Positions 54,274 to 63,299 of a stretch of 64,000 nucleotides of DNA are shown one piece after another. Every line of letters starts with the position of its first letter. Position 1 is the first letter of the stretch. The position numbers and the translations under genes were made by a program. The notes under the pieces are model-generated. The model did not search any database. It had not been told where the DNA came from and was given only the letters and a program-made list of their open reading frames with translations. This DNA is from Pseudoalteromonas shioyasakiensis (GTDB lineage Bacteria > Pseudomonadota > Gammaproteobacteria > Enterobacterales > Alteromonadaceae): NCBI RefSeq assembly GCF_001550135.1, contig NZ_LRUE01000015.1, positions 434,001 to 498,000 on the forward strand, written 5' to 3'.

Positions 54274-54395
54274 TACAAACTCTGTTTGTAGCAAGGCGAT
54301 AGAGCAACTATCCAAGAGTGTATTTGATTGCACAGAACATACTGTGCGCTTAATAACACTCAACTGACTCGGACTTCCATTTTTCCGAGCAGTTG
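54274..54395 (+). ncRNA. Structured 5' leader of the ornithine/lysine decarboxylase gene (candidate regulatory RNA)
   Basis: Four stem-loop units lie one after another. (1) TACAAA/TTTGTA at 54274-54290. (2) GATAG/CTATC at 54298-54312. (3) GAGTGT/ACACTC at 54316-54361, enclosing GCACAG/CTGTGC (54330-54347). (4) CAACTG.CTCGGA / TCCGAG.CAGTTG at 54361-54395, a 12-bp stem with one bulge. The last ends 20 bases before the ATG, next to GGAG. There is no T-run, so it is not a simple terminator. A 16-codon ORF (ATG 54252) ending in Arg-Arg overlaps the first stems. I cannot match this to a known riboswitch; it is inferred from base-pairing only. Confidence 0.5.
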
Positions 54396-54415
54396 CTTAA
54401 TTGCCGGAGAGTAAA

Positions 54416-55633
54416 ATGGCTATTTCACCACTTACACAAGACTTAACAATCAAAGTACCTGCAGCGTCGGTTGCTGCAAACGAACCAGTCGCACAACCAT
54501 CAAACCAATTTATTGAGCAACTTGTTGCACAACATGGCGCGCCATTAATGGTGCTAGATTGTGAATCAGTTCGTCATCAATACCGTGCATTAAGCCGTGC
54601 TTTACCTGGCGTTGCTTTACACTTTGCATTAAAACCACTGCCTCATCCAGCGGTTGTTCGTACGCTTTTAGAAGAAGGTGCCAGCTTTGATTTAGCAACC
54701 AGCGGTGAAATTGACTTAGTCGCCAGCCAAGGCGTACCAAGTGACCGTACGATTCACACGCACCCAATCAAACGTGATCGTGATATTCGTGATGCACTTG
54801 AATACGGTTGCAATGTGTTTGTGGTAGATAACATCAACGAACTAGAAAAGTTCATTGCATACAAAGACCAGGTTGAGTTACTTGTTCGCTTAAGTTTTCG
54901 TAATGCGGAAGCTTTCGCAGATTTATCGAAAAAATTTGGTTGCAGCCCAGCAATGGCCATTGAAATCATTAGCTACGCGCAACAATTAGGTATTCGTATC
55001 AAAGGGTTGTCGTTCCATGTTGGCTCGCAAACAGCAAGCCCAGCTAAATATGTCACTGCTATTGCTGCATGTAACCAAGTGATTAACGACGTAGCCACAT
55101 TAGGATTACCAGCGCTTAGTACGCTTGATATTGGCGGTGGTTTCCCAGTGCCTTACAACAAAGACGTGCTGCCAATTGATGAGTTTTGTGCGCCTATTAA
55201 TGATGCCTTAGCACAGTTACCAGAGACAGTTCGCGTAATTGCTGAACCAGGTCGCTTTATTGTAGCCAGTGCTGTAACCAGTGTTGCATCAGTAATGGGT
55301 CAAGCAGTTCGTGATGGCAAGCCTTGGTACTATTTAGATGATGGTATTTACGGCTCATTCAGTGGTTTATTGTTCGATGAAGCCTCGTACCCTATCGACT
55401 CGTTAAAGCAATCAAACGAGCGCGTAGAGTCAGTATTAGCAGGCCCAACTTGCGATAGCATCGACTTAGTAAGTGAGTCAATCATGCTACCAAAATTAAA
55501 CAATGGTGATTTAATCATCAGCCGTATGATGGGTGCTTACACATTAGCAACCGCAACAGATTTTAACTTCTTCAAACGTGCAGAAGTTATCGTACTGAAT
55601 GATGTAGTGCAGGTTGACGCACTCACCGGTTAA
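54416..55633 (+). CDS. Ornithine/lysine decarboxylase, fold-III PLP type
   Basis: PLP-dependent amino-acid decarboxylase of the alanine-racemase fold, 405 residues. The PLP lysine is Lys73 (HFALKPLPHP); other sites are HVGSQ 201-205, EPGR 277-280, GPTCDSID (Cys346, Asp347) and DDGIYGSF 308-315. The CDSID motif agrees with ornithine or bifunctional lysine/ornithine decarboxylases, which produce putrescine or cadaverine, rather than diaminopimelate or carboxynorspermidine decarboxylase. GGAG precedes ATG 54416. The gene has its own structured leader and terminator. Confidence 0.88.
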   Translation: MAISPLTQDLTIKVPAASVAANEPVAQPSNQFIEQLVAQHGAPLMVLDCESVRHQYRALSRALPGVALHFALKPLPHPAVVRTLLEEGASFDLATSGEIDLVASQGVPSDRTIHTHPIKRDRDIRDALEYGCNVFVVDNINELEKFIAYKDQVELLVRLSFRNAEAFADLSKKFGCSPAMAIEIISYAQQLGIRIKGLSFHVGSQTASPAKYVTAIAACNQVINDVATLGLPALSTLDIGGGFPVPYNKDVLPIDEFCAPINDALAQLPETVRVIAEPGRFIVASAVTSVASVMGQAVRDGKPWYYLDDGIYGSFSGLLFDEASYPIDSLKQSNERVESVLAGPTCDSIDLVSESIMLPKLNNGDLIISRMMGAYTLATATDFNFFKRAEVIVLNDVVQVDALTG

Positions 55634-55679
55634 TCGTTTCCTCGACTAAAAGCATGTAAGGCAACATGCTTTAACTCTT

Positions 55680-55714
55680 AAAATGCAGCTGCTCATTCCA
55701 GCTGCATTTTTTTA
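55680..55714. terminator. Bidirectional terminator after the decarboxylase gene
   Basis: AAAATGCAGCT (55680-55690) pairs with AGCTGCATTTT (55700-55710) and continues into T residues. The A/T-flanked stem can also stop the converging QEGLA gene. Confidence 0.85.
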
Positions 55715-55723
55715 TATATTTAT

Positions 55724-57004
55724 TCAAATAAAGAGTGGTTTATAGTCGTTTTCTAATTGCTCAAACGACAAGTTACCGATAAAACGGCCAAAGCTTAGCC
55801 AGGTTGCTAGGCCTCGTAAGTCTTTAAAGTGTGGCGGAATAAATTTAGGGTCTTCAATCACACCTAAATCATGTAATTGCGATATCAGTCTAAAATCATC
55901 AATTGAGATTTTACCGACCAATAACAAGTGCAATTGATCAATTCGACCTAACTGAATGGCAACCCGAATAAGGTTATACACCAACACGAAACCTTTGATG
56001 TAGGCGATATCTTTGGTAAAAGGTAAGCCTGTTGCTGTACTGCCTCTAAACACCCGCTGAGTAAGCGTATAACTGTCGTCTTTACTCAAACCTTGCGCTA
56101 CATAATCACGATAAATATCAACGAACTCCGCGCCATCAATAACCTTAGTAATACCTTGAATACGGTTCACTAATTTTGCTAAACGTCGTGGCGTCGACTT
56201 TAAAGTAATAATTTCGGTTAAGACAGCAAGGCCCTCTTGGGTCACTGTAGAGCTCGGTGTGCCTTTACTTAAACAGGTTAAATAGGGCTGAGCAAGACCG
56301 TTTTGCGTGGTCCCCACATGAATCCAGCCTTCATGCACCTCTAGAATATCTAGCTCTCTTTGAGAGAATTTAACATCTTGATTAAGTTTAATATTATTTG
56401 CACCTGCCGCAGCATCACTCACAATACCGTCGCTCAGAATAACCTCAACATCGATACCCGGCATCGTTTGAGCCACTTGTGATGCTAGAATTTTCACTGC
56501 ATCTTGTGCATCTATGTTTTTTGGATCATCCGGTAAAATATCCGCATCAAGCATACTCTTTAGCGGCTGCTCAAGCATGGTTGCAAGCTCAGAAAGTGAA
56601 GGCTCCCCTGCATGGAATAAATCCTTGGGATGACCGAACAACTCAACTGACAAATCATGAAATTCAGGGGTACCACGATACTCAATCATACTGAGTACTG
56701 TTTTATATTCAGTGCACATCTTGCTCATGTATTGGGCAATTGGGTTTAGCTGCCCTAACTGGCTGATGATATCGCGATTTAAATCAGAAAACGCGCGGCG
56801 CAACTCGCTTGGTACAAAACCAAGATCACGCTGTTGGTAATAGGCTTGATCAACCGTTGGGTTCTTTTGGCATTTATGCTTAAAAAACTCTTCTTTGATT
56901 TGTTTATCCCAGTTGATCGCATCAAGAATACGAATGGGTGTTTGCAATGCGATTAATCGGTCAGATAACTCGCGTGTTTTTGCTAATAATGCCTTATCTA
57001 TCAT
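55724..57004 (-). CDS. QEGLA-motif protein (DUF1704; flavohemoglobin expression-modulating family)
   Basis: A 426-residue protein. The family-defining TQEGLAVLTE occurs in the middle, preceded by LEVHEGWIHVGTTQNG, whose HE...H arrangement looks like a zinc metallopeptidase site with the QEGLA Glu as third ligand. The family includes proteins named as flavohemoglobin expression modulators and relates to tyrosine-type peptidases; substrate unknown. It is the only gene of its unit and ends against the shared terminator. Confidence 0.87.
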   Translation of the reverse strand: MIDKALLAKTRELSDRLIALQTPIRILDAINWDKQIKEEFFKHKCQKNPTVDQAYYQQRDLGFVPSELRRAFSDLNRDIISQLGQLNPIAQYMSKMCTEYKTVLSMIEYRGTPEFHDLSVELFGHPKDLFHAGEPSLSELATMLEQPLKSMLDADILPDDPKNIDAQDAVKILASQVAQTMPGIDVEVILSDGIVSDAAAGANNIKLNQDVKFSQRELDILEVHEGWIHVGTTQNGLAQPYLTCLSKGTPSSTVTQEGLAVLTEIITLKSTPRRLAKLVNRIQGITKVIDGAEFVDIYRDYVAQGLSKDDSYTLTQRVFRGSTATGLPFTKDIAYIKGFVLVYNLIRVAIQLGRIDQLHLLLVGKISIDDFRLISQLHDLGVIEDPKFIPPHFKDLRGLATWLSFGRFIGNLSFEQLENDYKPLFI

Positions 57005-57083
57005 GCTCTAGGCTCACTGTTAAATGAGCCTTGAGCATAGGCTAAATTTGCATAATTACAAAGTAAAATTAAGCGGTTTTGAG

Positions 57084-57950
57084 CTAAAATTTAGCATGCT
57101 TAGAAACTAATTTTCCATCGTTGTAGAGAAGTAAACTGGGTACTGAATTAATGCCATTTTCGATAAATAAATCATTACCATAATCGATTGAAACCGGCAT
57201 AGTTGCAGAGAATTTATCAACATATTCTTGCACTGCACTTTGATCAGTCCACAGCTGACTCACTTTAACCTCGACATCAATTCCTTGCTCTGCCAGCTTA
57301 TTAATGTGTTGCTGCGCTAGTACACACTGTTTTGCCATTGCAGGGCGCGTGTCGGCTAAGTACCAGTCGCACCACGTAGCGGTGAACAGCACGGCTTTTT
57401 TACCTTTGTTCGGAATTACCAAAGGAGTCGCTTGGCCTTGCTTTTCGCCTAGTAAACGCGCTTTATCAACTTTGCCATTGTGTGATAACAAACGTAATGT
57501 GTTATCAAGCGGTTTATCTGCTTCGTGGCCCTGAAAAATCACCTTTTTATCACTATCAATCAACACATGAAACGGGGTGCCCATAAATTCATAATGTTTA
57601 GCAACCTGGGCTGTGTGATCAGTAAATAGTGGCATAGTGAGTGAAAAACGCTCTTTAACCTTAGCAACAGCGTCTGCGTCATCATTAAGGTCAATATTAA
57701 TAGCCACAAATTGAATTTTATCGCCATATTGCTCATATGCATGCTGAAAATGTGGCATTTGCTCCATACATGGCTTGCACCAAGTCGCCCAAAACTTTAA
57801 GTAAACGGGTTTTTCGCCCAAGTAACTGTGAAGTTTGACTATTTTCCCTGCTTCATTTTCTAAAACCAAAGGGGCTGTATTTGCCGATGTGCTTTGGCTT
57901 ACAAGCAACAAGCCTGTTAGTAGTATCAGGGGTATAAACTTATATTTCAT
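57084..57950 (-). CDS. Exported double thioredoxin-domain protein (TlpA-like plus degenerate second domain)
   Basis: A 288-residue periplasmic protein with a signal peptide (FIPLILLTGLLLVSQSTSA). The first domain is TlpA-like, with YLKFWATWCKPCMEQ (WCKPC at 57-61) and TPFHVLID containing the cis-Pro region. A second thioredoxin-like domain starts near residue 185 (KKAVLFTATWCDWY...) but has lost the second active-site Cys (WCDWY). It ends with a SVPSLLLYNDGK strand. The second domain may have a structural or single-thiol role. Confidence 0.85.
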   Translation of the reverse strand: MKYKFIPLILLTGLLLVSQSTSANTAPLVLENEAGKIVKLHSYLGEKPVYLKFWATWCKPCMEQMPHFQHAYEQYGDKIQFVAINIDLNDDADAVAKVKERFSLTMPLFTDHTAQVAKHYEFMGTPFHVLIDSDKKVIFQGHEADKPLDNTLRLLSHNGKVDKARLLGEKQGQATPLVIPNKGKKAVLFTATWCDWYLADTRPAMAKQCVLAQQHINKLAEQGIDVEVKVSQLWTDQSAVQEYVDKFSATMPVSIDYGNDLFIENGINSVPSLLLYNDGKLVSKHAKF

Positions 57951-58151
57951 TGTGTGTCCCTAAAATAAAATCTATCTTAAGTTTAAGGTAAGAGAAAATA
58001 TTGTAAATTTTCGACATCTGCTATCTAAATGTGATTTTAGTGATTTATCGCAAAGTAAGGTTATAAAAACACACAGCACGTTTAATACCTGCATAAAATA
58101 ACACTAAACTTTTTATAGATCTGAAACGTATTACTTCAAAAAGGAGTCATC

Positions 58152-58412
58152 ATGAAAAATGAGCTAGACGGTAAATTAATTCTATCTGTGTATGAAAAAA
58201 TCATTCAACACGGTGAAGATCATGAAGATGGAAAGCTTTATGAGGGTATTTGCGCTTTTTCGGATATCGATGGTTATACGGTATATCTAAAAGGCAGTGG
58301 TGTGTTACTGCGCTTTGGCTTTCATAATACTTACCACCTTGACTATCAACATGAAAAGAACAAAGAAGACTTTTTAAAGAAAGTGCTTTATATCGCAGAA
58401 CAGGAACTGTAA
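58152..58412 (+). CDS. DUF3081 family small protein
   Basis: An 86-residue acidic protein. The pattern KNELDGKLILSVYEKIIQHGEDHEDGKLYEGICAFSDIDGYTVYLK and NTYHLDYQHEKNKEDFLK is that of DUF3081 in Vibrio and Alteromonadales. Function unknown. AAGGAG precedes the ATG. It is followed after 7 bases by a gene for a 99-residue basic protein. Confidence 0.85.
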   Translation: MKNELDGKLILSVYEKIIQHGEDHEDGKLYEGICAFSDIDGYTVYLKGSGVLLRFGFHNTYHLDYQHEKNKEDFLKKVLYIAEQEL

Positions 58413-58419
58413 AGAAGTA

Positions 58420-58719
58420 ATGAAACGACGGGTAAAAGCTGAATCAAAGCAACAGCAGGCATTTATCAACCAAGTTATTAATGAACTAAAAACTAACCCA
58501 AGTAAGTTAGATATTATTCGCGAAAACCTTAGCTACTATCGCGAACAACAGTTCCTCAAGCGTGGCTTTTTGCTTGCTATTGAGCGCTTTGATTGGGTAT
58601 TTGAAGCAAGTAACGATGTAGATCAAATCTGTGCGCAAATTTTAGCCGATGATTACATTGGCAAACGTTTGCGCCTATACCCCTTGCTATATAAGGGCGT
58701 ATTGGAACGTACCTATTAG
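58420..58719 (+). CDS. Small basic helical protein, unknown
   Basis: A 99-residue protein, predicted helical and positively charged at the start (MKRRVKAESKQQQAF), without signal peptide or membrane segment. No family recognised. It lies 7 bases after the DUF3081 gene, suggesting a two-gene unit. The frame spans the whole stretch and the composition is protein-like, so I regard it as real. Confidence 0.65.
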   Translation: MKRRVKAESKQQQAFINQVINELKTNPSKLDIIRENLSYYREQQFLKRGFLLAIERFDWVFEASNDVDQICAQILADDYIGKRLRLYPLLYKGVLERTY

Positions 58720-58796
58720 ATATCCCACCGCTAAAATATGATCTGTTCGGTAAAAAATGCTAGGTTAGCGCCATTTTGAAATAATGAGAACTGGAC

Positions 58797-60392
58797 ATGT
58801 CAAAAACTATAAACTCTCACAACACCCATGAGGGTGGCAATAATGGGTTGTTTAACCGATTTTTAGCCACTGTTGAATTTTTGGGTAATATGCTACCCCA
58901 CCCTATCACTTTATTTGCAATGTTCTGCGTTGCCATTATAGTTTTTAGCGGCATTGCCGATTGGTATGGTTTAAGTGCTATCGACCCACGCCCAGAAGGC
59001 GCTGCAGGTCGAGACCCTGATGGTGTTATTGAAGTTGTCAGCCTACTTAGTGCCGAAGGCCTGCAGCGCATCGTTACAGGCCTTGTTACGAACTTCACCA
59101 GCTTTGCACCACTTGGTACGGTACTGGTTGCTTTATTAGGTGTGAGTGTTGCAGAGCACTCTGGTTTACTCTCTGCTGCTATGCGCGGCATGGTAATGGG
59201 CGCATCTAAGCGTTTAGTTACTTTTATGGTGGTGTTTGCTGCGATTTTATCAAATACGGCATCAGAACTTGGCTACGTCGTACTAATTCCATTAGCAGCC
59301 ATGATATTCCACAGCCTTGGTCGTCACCCTCTTGCCGGTCTTGCTGCGGCATTTGCTGGTGTTTCAGGTGGTTACAGTGCAAACTTATTGCTCGGCACCA
59401 TTGACCCGCTACTTGCTGGTATCACCACACCTGCAGCACAAATGATTGATCCAAATTACCAAGTTGGCGCTGAAGCAAACTGGTATTTCATGATGATTTC
59501 AGTATTTCTAATCGCTACTCTAGGTACGTTAGTTACAGAGAAAATCGTTGAGCCTCGTCTTGGCAAGTACAACCCAGATGAAGCAAGCAATGATTTGCCA
59601 AAGAACGACATTGCAGGGCTAACTGATAAAGAAAAGTCAGGTCTTAAGTGGGCAGGTATTTCTCTGTTAGTGGTTTCATTATTACTTGCTTGGACAATTG
59701 TTCCTGAAGACGGCATTTTGCGTAACCCAGAAACAGGCCTTGTTGCACACTCGCCATTTTTAAAAGGCATTGTGGTCTTTATCTTTGTGACTTTCGGTAT
59801 TCCGGGTTTTGTTTACGGCCGCGTTGTTGGCACGATGAAAAACGATAAAGATGTCATCGATGCCATGAGTAAAAGCATGAGCTCGATGGGGATGTATATT
59901 GTGCTGGTTTTCTTTGCAGCACAGTTCGTTGCTTTCTTTAAATGGACCAACCTAGGCACAATTTTAGCTATTAACGGCGCCGCTCTGTTACAAGCATTAA
60001 ACCTTACTGGCCCAGAAGTATTTGTGCTCTTCATTTTAATGTGTGCTTTAGTAAACTTAAGCTTGGGCTCTTCATCTGCACAATGGGCTGTAACGGCACC
60101 TATCTTCGTGCCAATGTTAATGCTCATCGGCTATGCGCCAGAGACTATTCAAGCGGCGTACCGAATTGGTGACTCGGTAACTAACCTTATCACCCCAATG
60201 ATGAGTTACTTTGGCTTGATACTGGCTGTTGCGACTAAGTATAAGAAAGACATGGGTATTGGTACATTGGTTGCGACCATGCTTCCATACAGCATGATCT
60301 TCTTTGTTGGTTGGGTTGCATTATTCTACTTATGGGTATTTGTTCTGGGCTTCCCAGTTGGCCCTGAATCACCGATTTACTATCAGCCTTAA
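58797..60392 (+). CDS. AbgT family transporter
   Basis: A 531-residue membrane protein with about 12 helices. AbgT family features: NMLPHPITLFAMFCVAIIVFSG at the start, LGVSVAEHSGLLSAAMRG, VFAAILSNTASELGYVVLIPLAAMIFHSLGRHPLAGLAAAFAGVSGGYSANLL, and SSSAQWAVTAPIFVPML. The E. coli member takes up p-aminobenzoyl-glutamate; others are reported as antimetabolite exporters. The substrate here is unknown. The terminator follows directly. Confidence 0.92.
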   Translation: MSKTINSHNTHEGGNNGLFNRFLATVEFLGNMLPHPITLFAMFCVAIIVFSGIADWYGLSAIDPRPEGAAGRDPDGVIEVVSLLSAEGLQRIVTGLVTNFTSFAPLGTVLVALLGVSVAEHSGLLSAAMRGMVMGASKRLVTFMVVFAAILSNTASELGYVVLIPLAAMIFHSLGRHPLAGLAAAFAGVSGGYSANLLLGTIDPLLAGITTPAAQMIDPNYQVGAEANWYFMMISVFLIATLGTLVTEKIVEPRLGKYNPDEASNDLPKNDIAGLTDKEKSGLKWAGISLLVVSLLLAWTIVPEDGILRNPETGLVAHSPFLKGIVVFIFVTFGIPGFVYGRVVGTMKNDKDVIDAMSKSMSSMGMYIVLVFFAAQFVAFFKWTNLGTILAINGAALLQALNLTGPEVFVLFILMCALVNLSLGSSSAQWAVTAPIFVPMLMLIGYAPETIQAAYRIGDSVTNLITPMMSYFGLILAVATKYKKDMGIGTLVATMLPYSMIFFVGWVALFYLWVFVLGFPVGPESPIYYQP

Positions 60393-60407
60393 TCTTCTTA
60401 GAGAGGT

Positions 60408-60437
60408 AAAAAGCCAAGCATTAGCTTGGCTTTTTTG
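60408..60437 (+). terminator. Intrinsic terminator after the AbgT gene
   Basis: AAAAAGCCAAGC (60408-60419) pairs with GCTTGGCTTTTT (60424-60435) around a short loop and continues into T residues. Confidence 0.85.
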
Positions 60438-60504
60438 TACCTGAGATTGTTGAAAGCTAACTTTACGACTATTATTAAGACATTAATTTTTATTGTTATT
60501 TTAT

Positions 60505-61470
60505 ATGAAAAAGCTATTTAAGCTGTGGTTTCTATTGCACGCATTAAGTGTATTTAATTTATATGCCAATCCAACAAAGCAACTCGAAACCGCATTTGCA
60601 ACGTCGTTAGTTTTAACGGATGGTGACAGTATTACTCTTGGGTTTGGTGATTTTGATCCACAAACACTGTTTGACCCGCAACATGCCAACAAAGATGAAG
60701 ACAGTATCGCACTTAGGAAGGAGCTTAAACTCTACAGTATTCCTTACACTTGGCAGCTTGATGAGCCAATTTATCAGCACCAACTAAGTGTAACCAGCAG
60801 AATAAGTTATTTAAATCAATCAGATTTTATCTCACTGTATGAGAATGTCGCTGACGACTATATTTCAGAAACGGTGTATAACGGGATGCTCGGTTTTAAT
60901 GCCGAAAAAGCACTTGGCTCTAAATGGTCATATCAATTTGGCTTTAATACTCACTACTTACATTACAACAATGACTATGAGTATAACTCTCCCGAGTCTA
61001 GGCGTAACTTTAAGCCTTTAGCTGAAAATCTTTACACCAACCTCAACAGTAATGCGCTGGTGTTAAACCCAAATGCGACCATGATCTACCGCTTACCTAG
61101 GCATTGGGGCTATTACGAGTACAAGCTTAACTTCAATTACTACTATGGATGGGCACTCTCTCACCCTGATGGGATAAGCAATGCAACACCCGAAACATGG
61201 CGCACACTTAATGGTATTAAAGCTAAATTTAACATGTTCAAAATCGGGGTTTTTGAGCAAGCTTTTTACATTAAAGGCCAGCGTATCGATTTAGGCGGCG
61301 ATAGTCGCGTAGCATTTGAGACCGATCACTTTTATGAATATGGTATCGGCTTATTATGGGACAGTAGAAAGTGGACGTCATGGTTTGACAACTTTGGCAT
61401 TGGTATCAACATTCACAACGGTAGTAGCCTCGATGGCGCAGCTATTGTCTTGTACTTTAACGAAATTTAA
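60505..61470 (+). CDS. Solitary outer-membrane autotransporter-like beta-barrel protein
   Basis: A 321-residue exported protein with a signal peptide (LFKLWFLLHALSVFNLYA). The mature chain has alternating aromatic beta-strands (YEYKLNFNYYYGWALSHPD, FGIGINIHNGSSLDGAAIVLYF) ending with an aromatic-containing C-terminal strand, as in outer-membrane barrels. It fits the solitary autotransporter-like barrel family (Omp_AT) of vibrios and relatives, which lack a passenger. Function unknown. ATG 60505 is preferred; a TTG 12 bases earlier is possible. Confidence 0.78.
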   Translation: MKKLFKLWFLLHALSVFNLYANPTKQLETAFATSLVLTDGDSITLGFGDFDPQTLFDPQHANKDEDSIALRKELKLYSIPYTWQLDEPIYQHQLSVTSRISYLNQSDFISLYENVADDYISETVYNGMLGFNAEKALGSKWSYQFGFNTHYLHYNNDYEYNSPESRRNFKPLAENLYTNLNSNALVLNPNATMIYRLPRHWGYYEYKLNFNYYYGWALSHPDGISNATPETWRTLNGIKAKFNMFKIGVFEQAFYIKGQRIDLGGDSRVAFETDHFYEYGIGLLWDSRKWTSWFDNFGIGINIHNGSSLDGAAIVLYFNEI

Positions 61471-61543
61471 TACTATTTTTTAAAGACAAAAATTTTAAAC
61501 AGACTATATTCTTAGACATAGTTAAAATTCATGGAAGATTTAT

Positions 61544-63280
61544 ATGAAACATCACCTCGCAATCGCTTGTTCATTACTTGCCTTAACGGCTTGCGATAAC
61601 CCCCCTGAACAAACAGTTAAAACCCTACCTCTGCAAGTGAGTGCTGCAGATACCATTTATTACGGTGGCGATATTCTTACAATGGCTGGCGATGAACCCG
61701 AGTATGCGCAGGCTATTGCTACCCAAGGTGACAAAATCATCTTTGTGGGTGATAAAACTAAAGCCCTTGAGCATAAGTTTGGCAAAACAAAGCTGATTGA
61801 TTTGCAAGGCAAAACCTTAATGCCAGGCTTTGTTGATGGCCATAGCCATGTCTATGGTGTTGGTTTGCAAGCCATGGTAGCCAATGTATTACCTAGCCCA
61901 GATGGAGATGCCAATAGTGTTGAGCAAATCGTTAATATTCTTACCGCCGCACAAAATAACCCTGACTACACCACATTTATTGAAAAAACGGGTGCTATTT
62001 TAGGCTTTGGTTACGATGATGCTGAGCTTGATAGATACCCAACTAAAATGGACTTAGACCGCGTTAGCACCGAAAAGCCGGTCATTATCATTCATACCTC
62101 GGGTCACTTAAGTGTCGCAAACAGTAAAGCCTTAGCCATGGCGGGCATCGACGAAAACTCAGAAAACCCTAACGGCGGGCTAATTCGTCGTATGGCGAAC
62201 TCACAAGAACCCAATGGGGTGCTCGAAGAAAATGCGCACTTTGGTTTACTGTTTAAGCTCATGCAGTCGTTTGATCCTGACTTACAAGATTTAATGCTGC
62301 AAGAAGGGCAAAAACTCTACACAAAATACGGCTACACCACAGCACAAGAAGGCCGAGCAACTCAAGAAGCCTATGATTCGATGGTAAGAGCATCCAAAGC
62401 CGATAAGTTCGTGATTGATGTGGTTGCCTATGCCGATATGGCCACCAGCAGCAGTTTTATGGACTCACCCTATAACAGTAAAAACTACACAAATCATTTT
62501 CGTATTGGTGGTGTAAAACTTAACTTTGATGGCTCACCACAAGGGAAAACCGCTTGGTTATCTCACCCATACTTAAAAGCACCTGAAGGACAAGAGCAAG
62601 GCTATGCAGGCTACCCTACTTTTAATGATGAACAAGCTTATCAGTATATTGAAACTGCCTTTGCCAATGACTGGCAAGTGATGACTCATGCAAATGGTGA
62701 TGCCGCTATTGAGCAATTTTTAAATGCTGTTGAAAGTGCCAATAACAAGCTTGGTAAAAAAGACCGCCGCCCGGTACTTATTCATGGCCAAACTATTCGT
62801 CAAGATCAGGTAAACCGTCTTAAAGAATTAGGCATATTTCCATCGCTCTTCCCAATGCATACCTTTTATTGGGGCGACTGGCATGTAAATTCGGTGCTTG
62901 GTCACCCCCGTGCAGATTTTATTTCACCCACCCATGCGGTTCGCAAACAAGGATTAATGTTTAGCACCCATCATGATGCACCTGTAGCTCTGCCCAATGC
63001 ACTGCGTGTATTAGATGCAACGGTTAACCGTACGACCCGTACAGACCAAGTATTAGGCCCAGATCAACGCGTTTCTGTGTATACTGCACTACAAGCAATG
63101 ACGACATGGCCGGCTTATCAACACTTTGAAGAAAGCTTAAAAGGGCAATTAAAACAAGGGATGCAAGCAGATTTAATTATCCTTGATAACAATCCGTTGA
63201 AAATAAAGCCTGCAGAGCTACATAATTTACAAGTGCTAGAAACCATTAGCCGCGGTGAAACCGTCTACAGCAAAAACTAA
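61544..63280 (+). CDS. YtcJ-like amidohydrolase lipoprotein
   Basis: A 578-residue exported lipoprotein, lipobox Cys17 (LLALTACDN). The metal-dependent amidohydrolase fold shows GKTLMPGFVDGHSHVYGVG (HSH metal pair), HTSGHLSVANSKALAMAGI, GVLEENAHFG, VMTHANGDAAIEQFLNAV, and ADLIILDNNPLKI at the end. It matches YtcJ-like amidohydrolases; the substrate is unknown. The DUF442 gene starts 20 bases after its stop, so co-transcription is likely. Confidence 0.9.
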   Translation: MKHHLAIACSLLALTACDNPPEQTVKTLPLQVSAADTIYYGGDILTMAGDEPEYAQAIATQGDKIIFVGDKTKALEHKFGKTKLIDLQGKTLMPGFVDGHSHVYGVGLQAMVANVLPSPDGDANSVEQIVNILTAAQNNPDYTTFIEKTGAILGFGYDDAELDRYPTKMDLDRVSTEKPVIIIHTSGHLSVANSKALAMAGIDENSENPNGGLIRRMANSQEPNGVLEENAHFGLLFKLMQSFDPDLQDLMLQEGQKLYTKYGYTTAQEGRATQEAYDSMVRASKADKFVIDVVAYADMATSSSFMDSPYNSKNYTNHFRIGGVKLNFDGSPQGKTAWLSHPYLKAPEGQEQGYAGYPTFNDEQAYQYIETAFANDWQVMTHANGDAAIEQFLNAVESANNKLGKKDRRPVLIHGQTIRQDQVNRLKELGIFPSLFPMHTFYWGDWHVNSVLGHPRADFISPTHAVRKQGLMFSTHHDAPVALPNALRVLDATVNRTTRTDQVLGPDQRVSVYTALQAMTTWPAYQHFEESLKGQLKQGMQADLIILDNNPLKIKPAELHNLQVLETISRGETVYSKN

Positions 63281-63299
63281 ACACTTTTCAAGGAGTAAC

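Noticed and set aside
54274-54395. Lysine riboswitch upstream of the decarboxylase
   Set aside because: The conserved AGAGGNGC entry and the five-helix junction of the lysine riboswitch are not visible; the stems are consecutive rather than radiating from one junction.
58817-60127. Several antisense frames of 104-124 codons across the AbgT gene
   Set aside because: They are fully inside the transporter gene and have Ser/Pro/Thr-rich composition typical of antisense reads, with no start signals.
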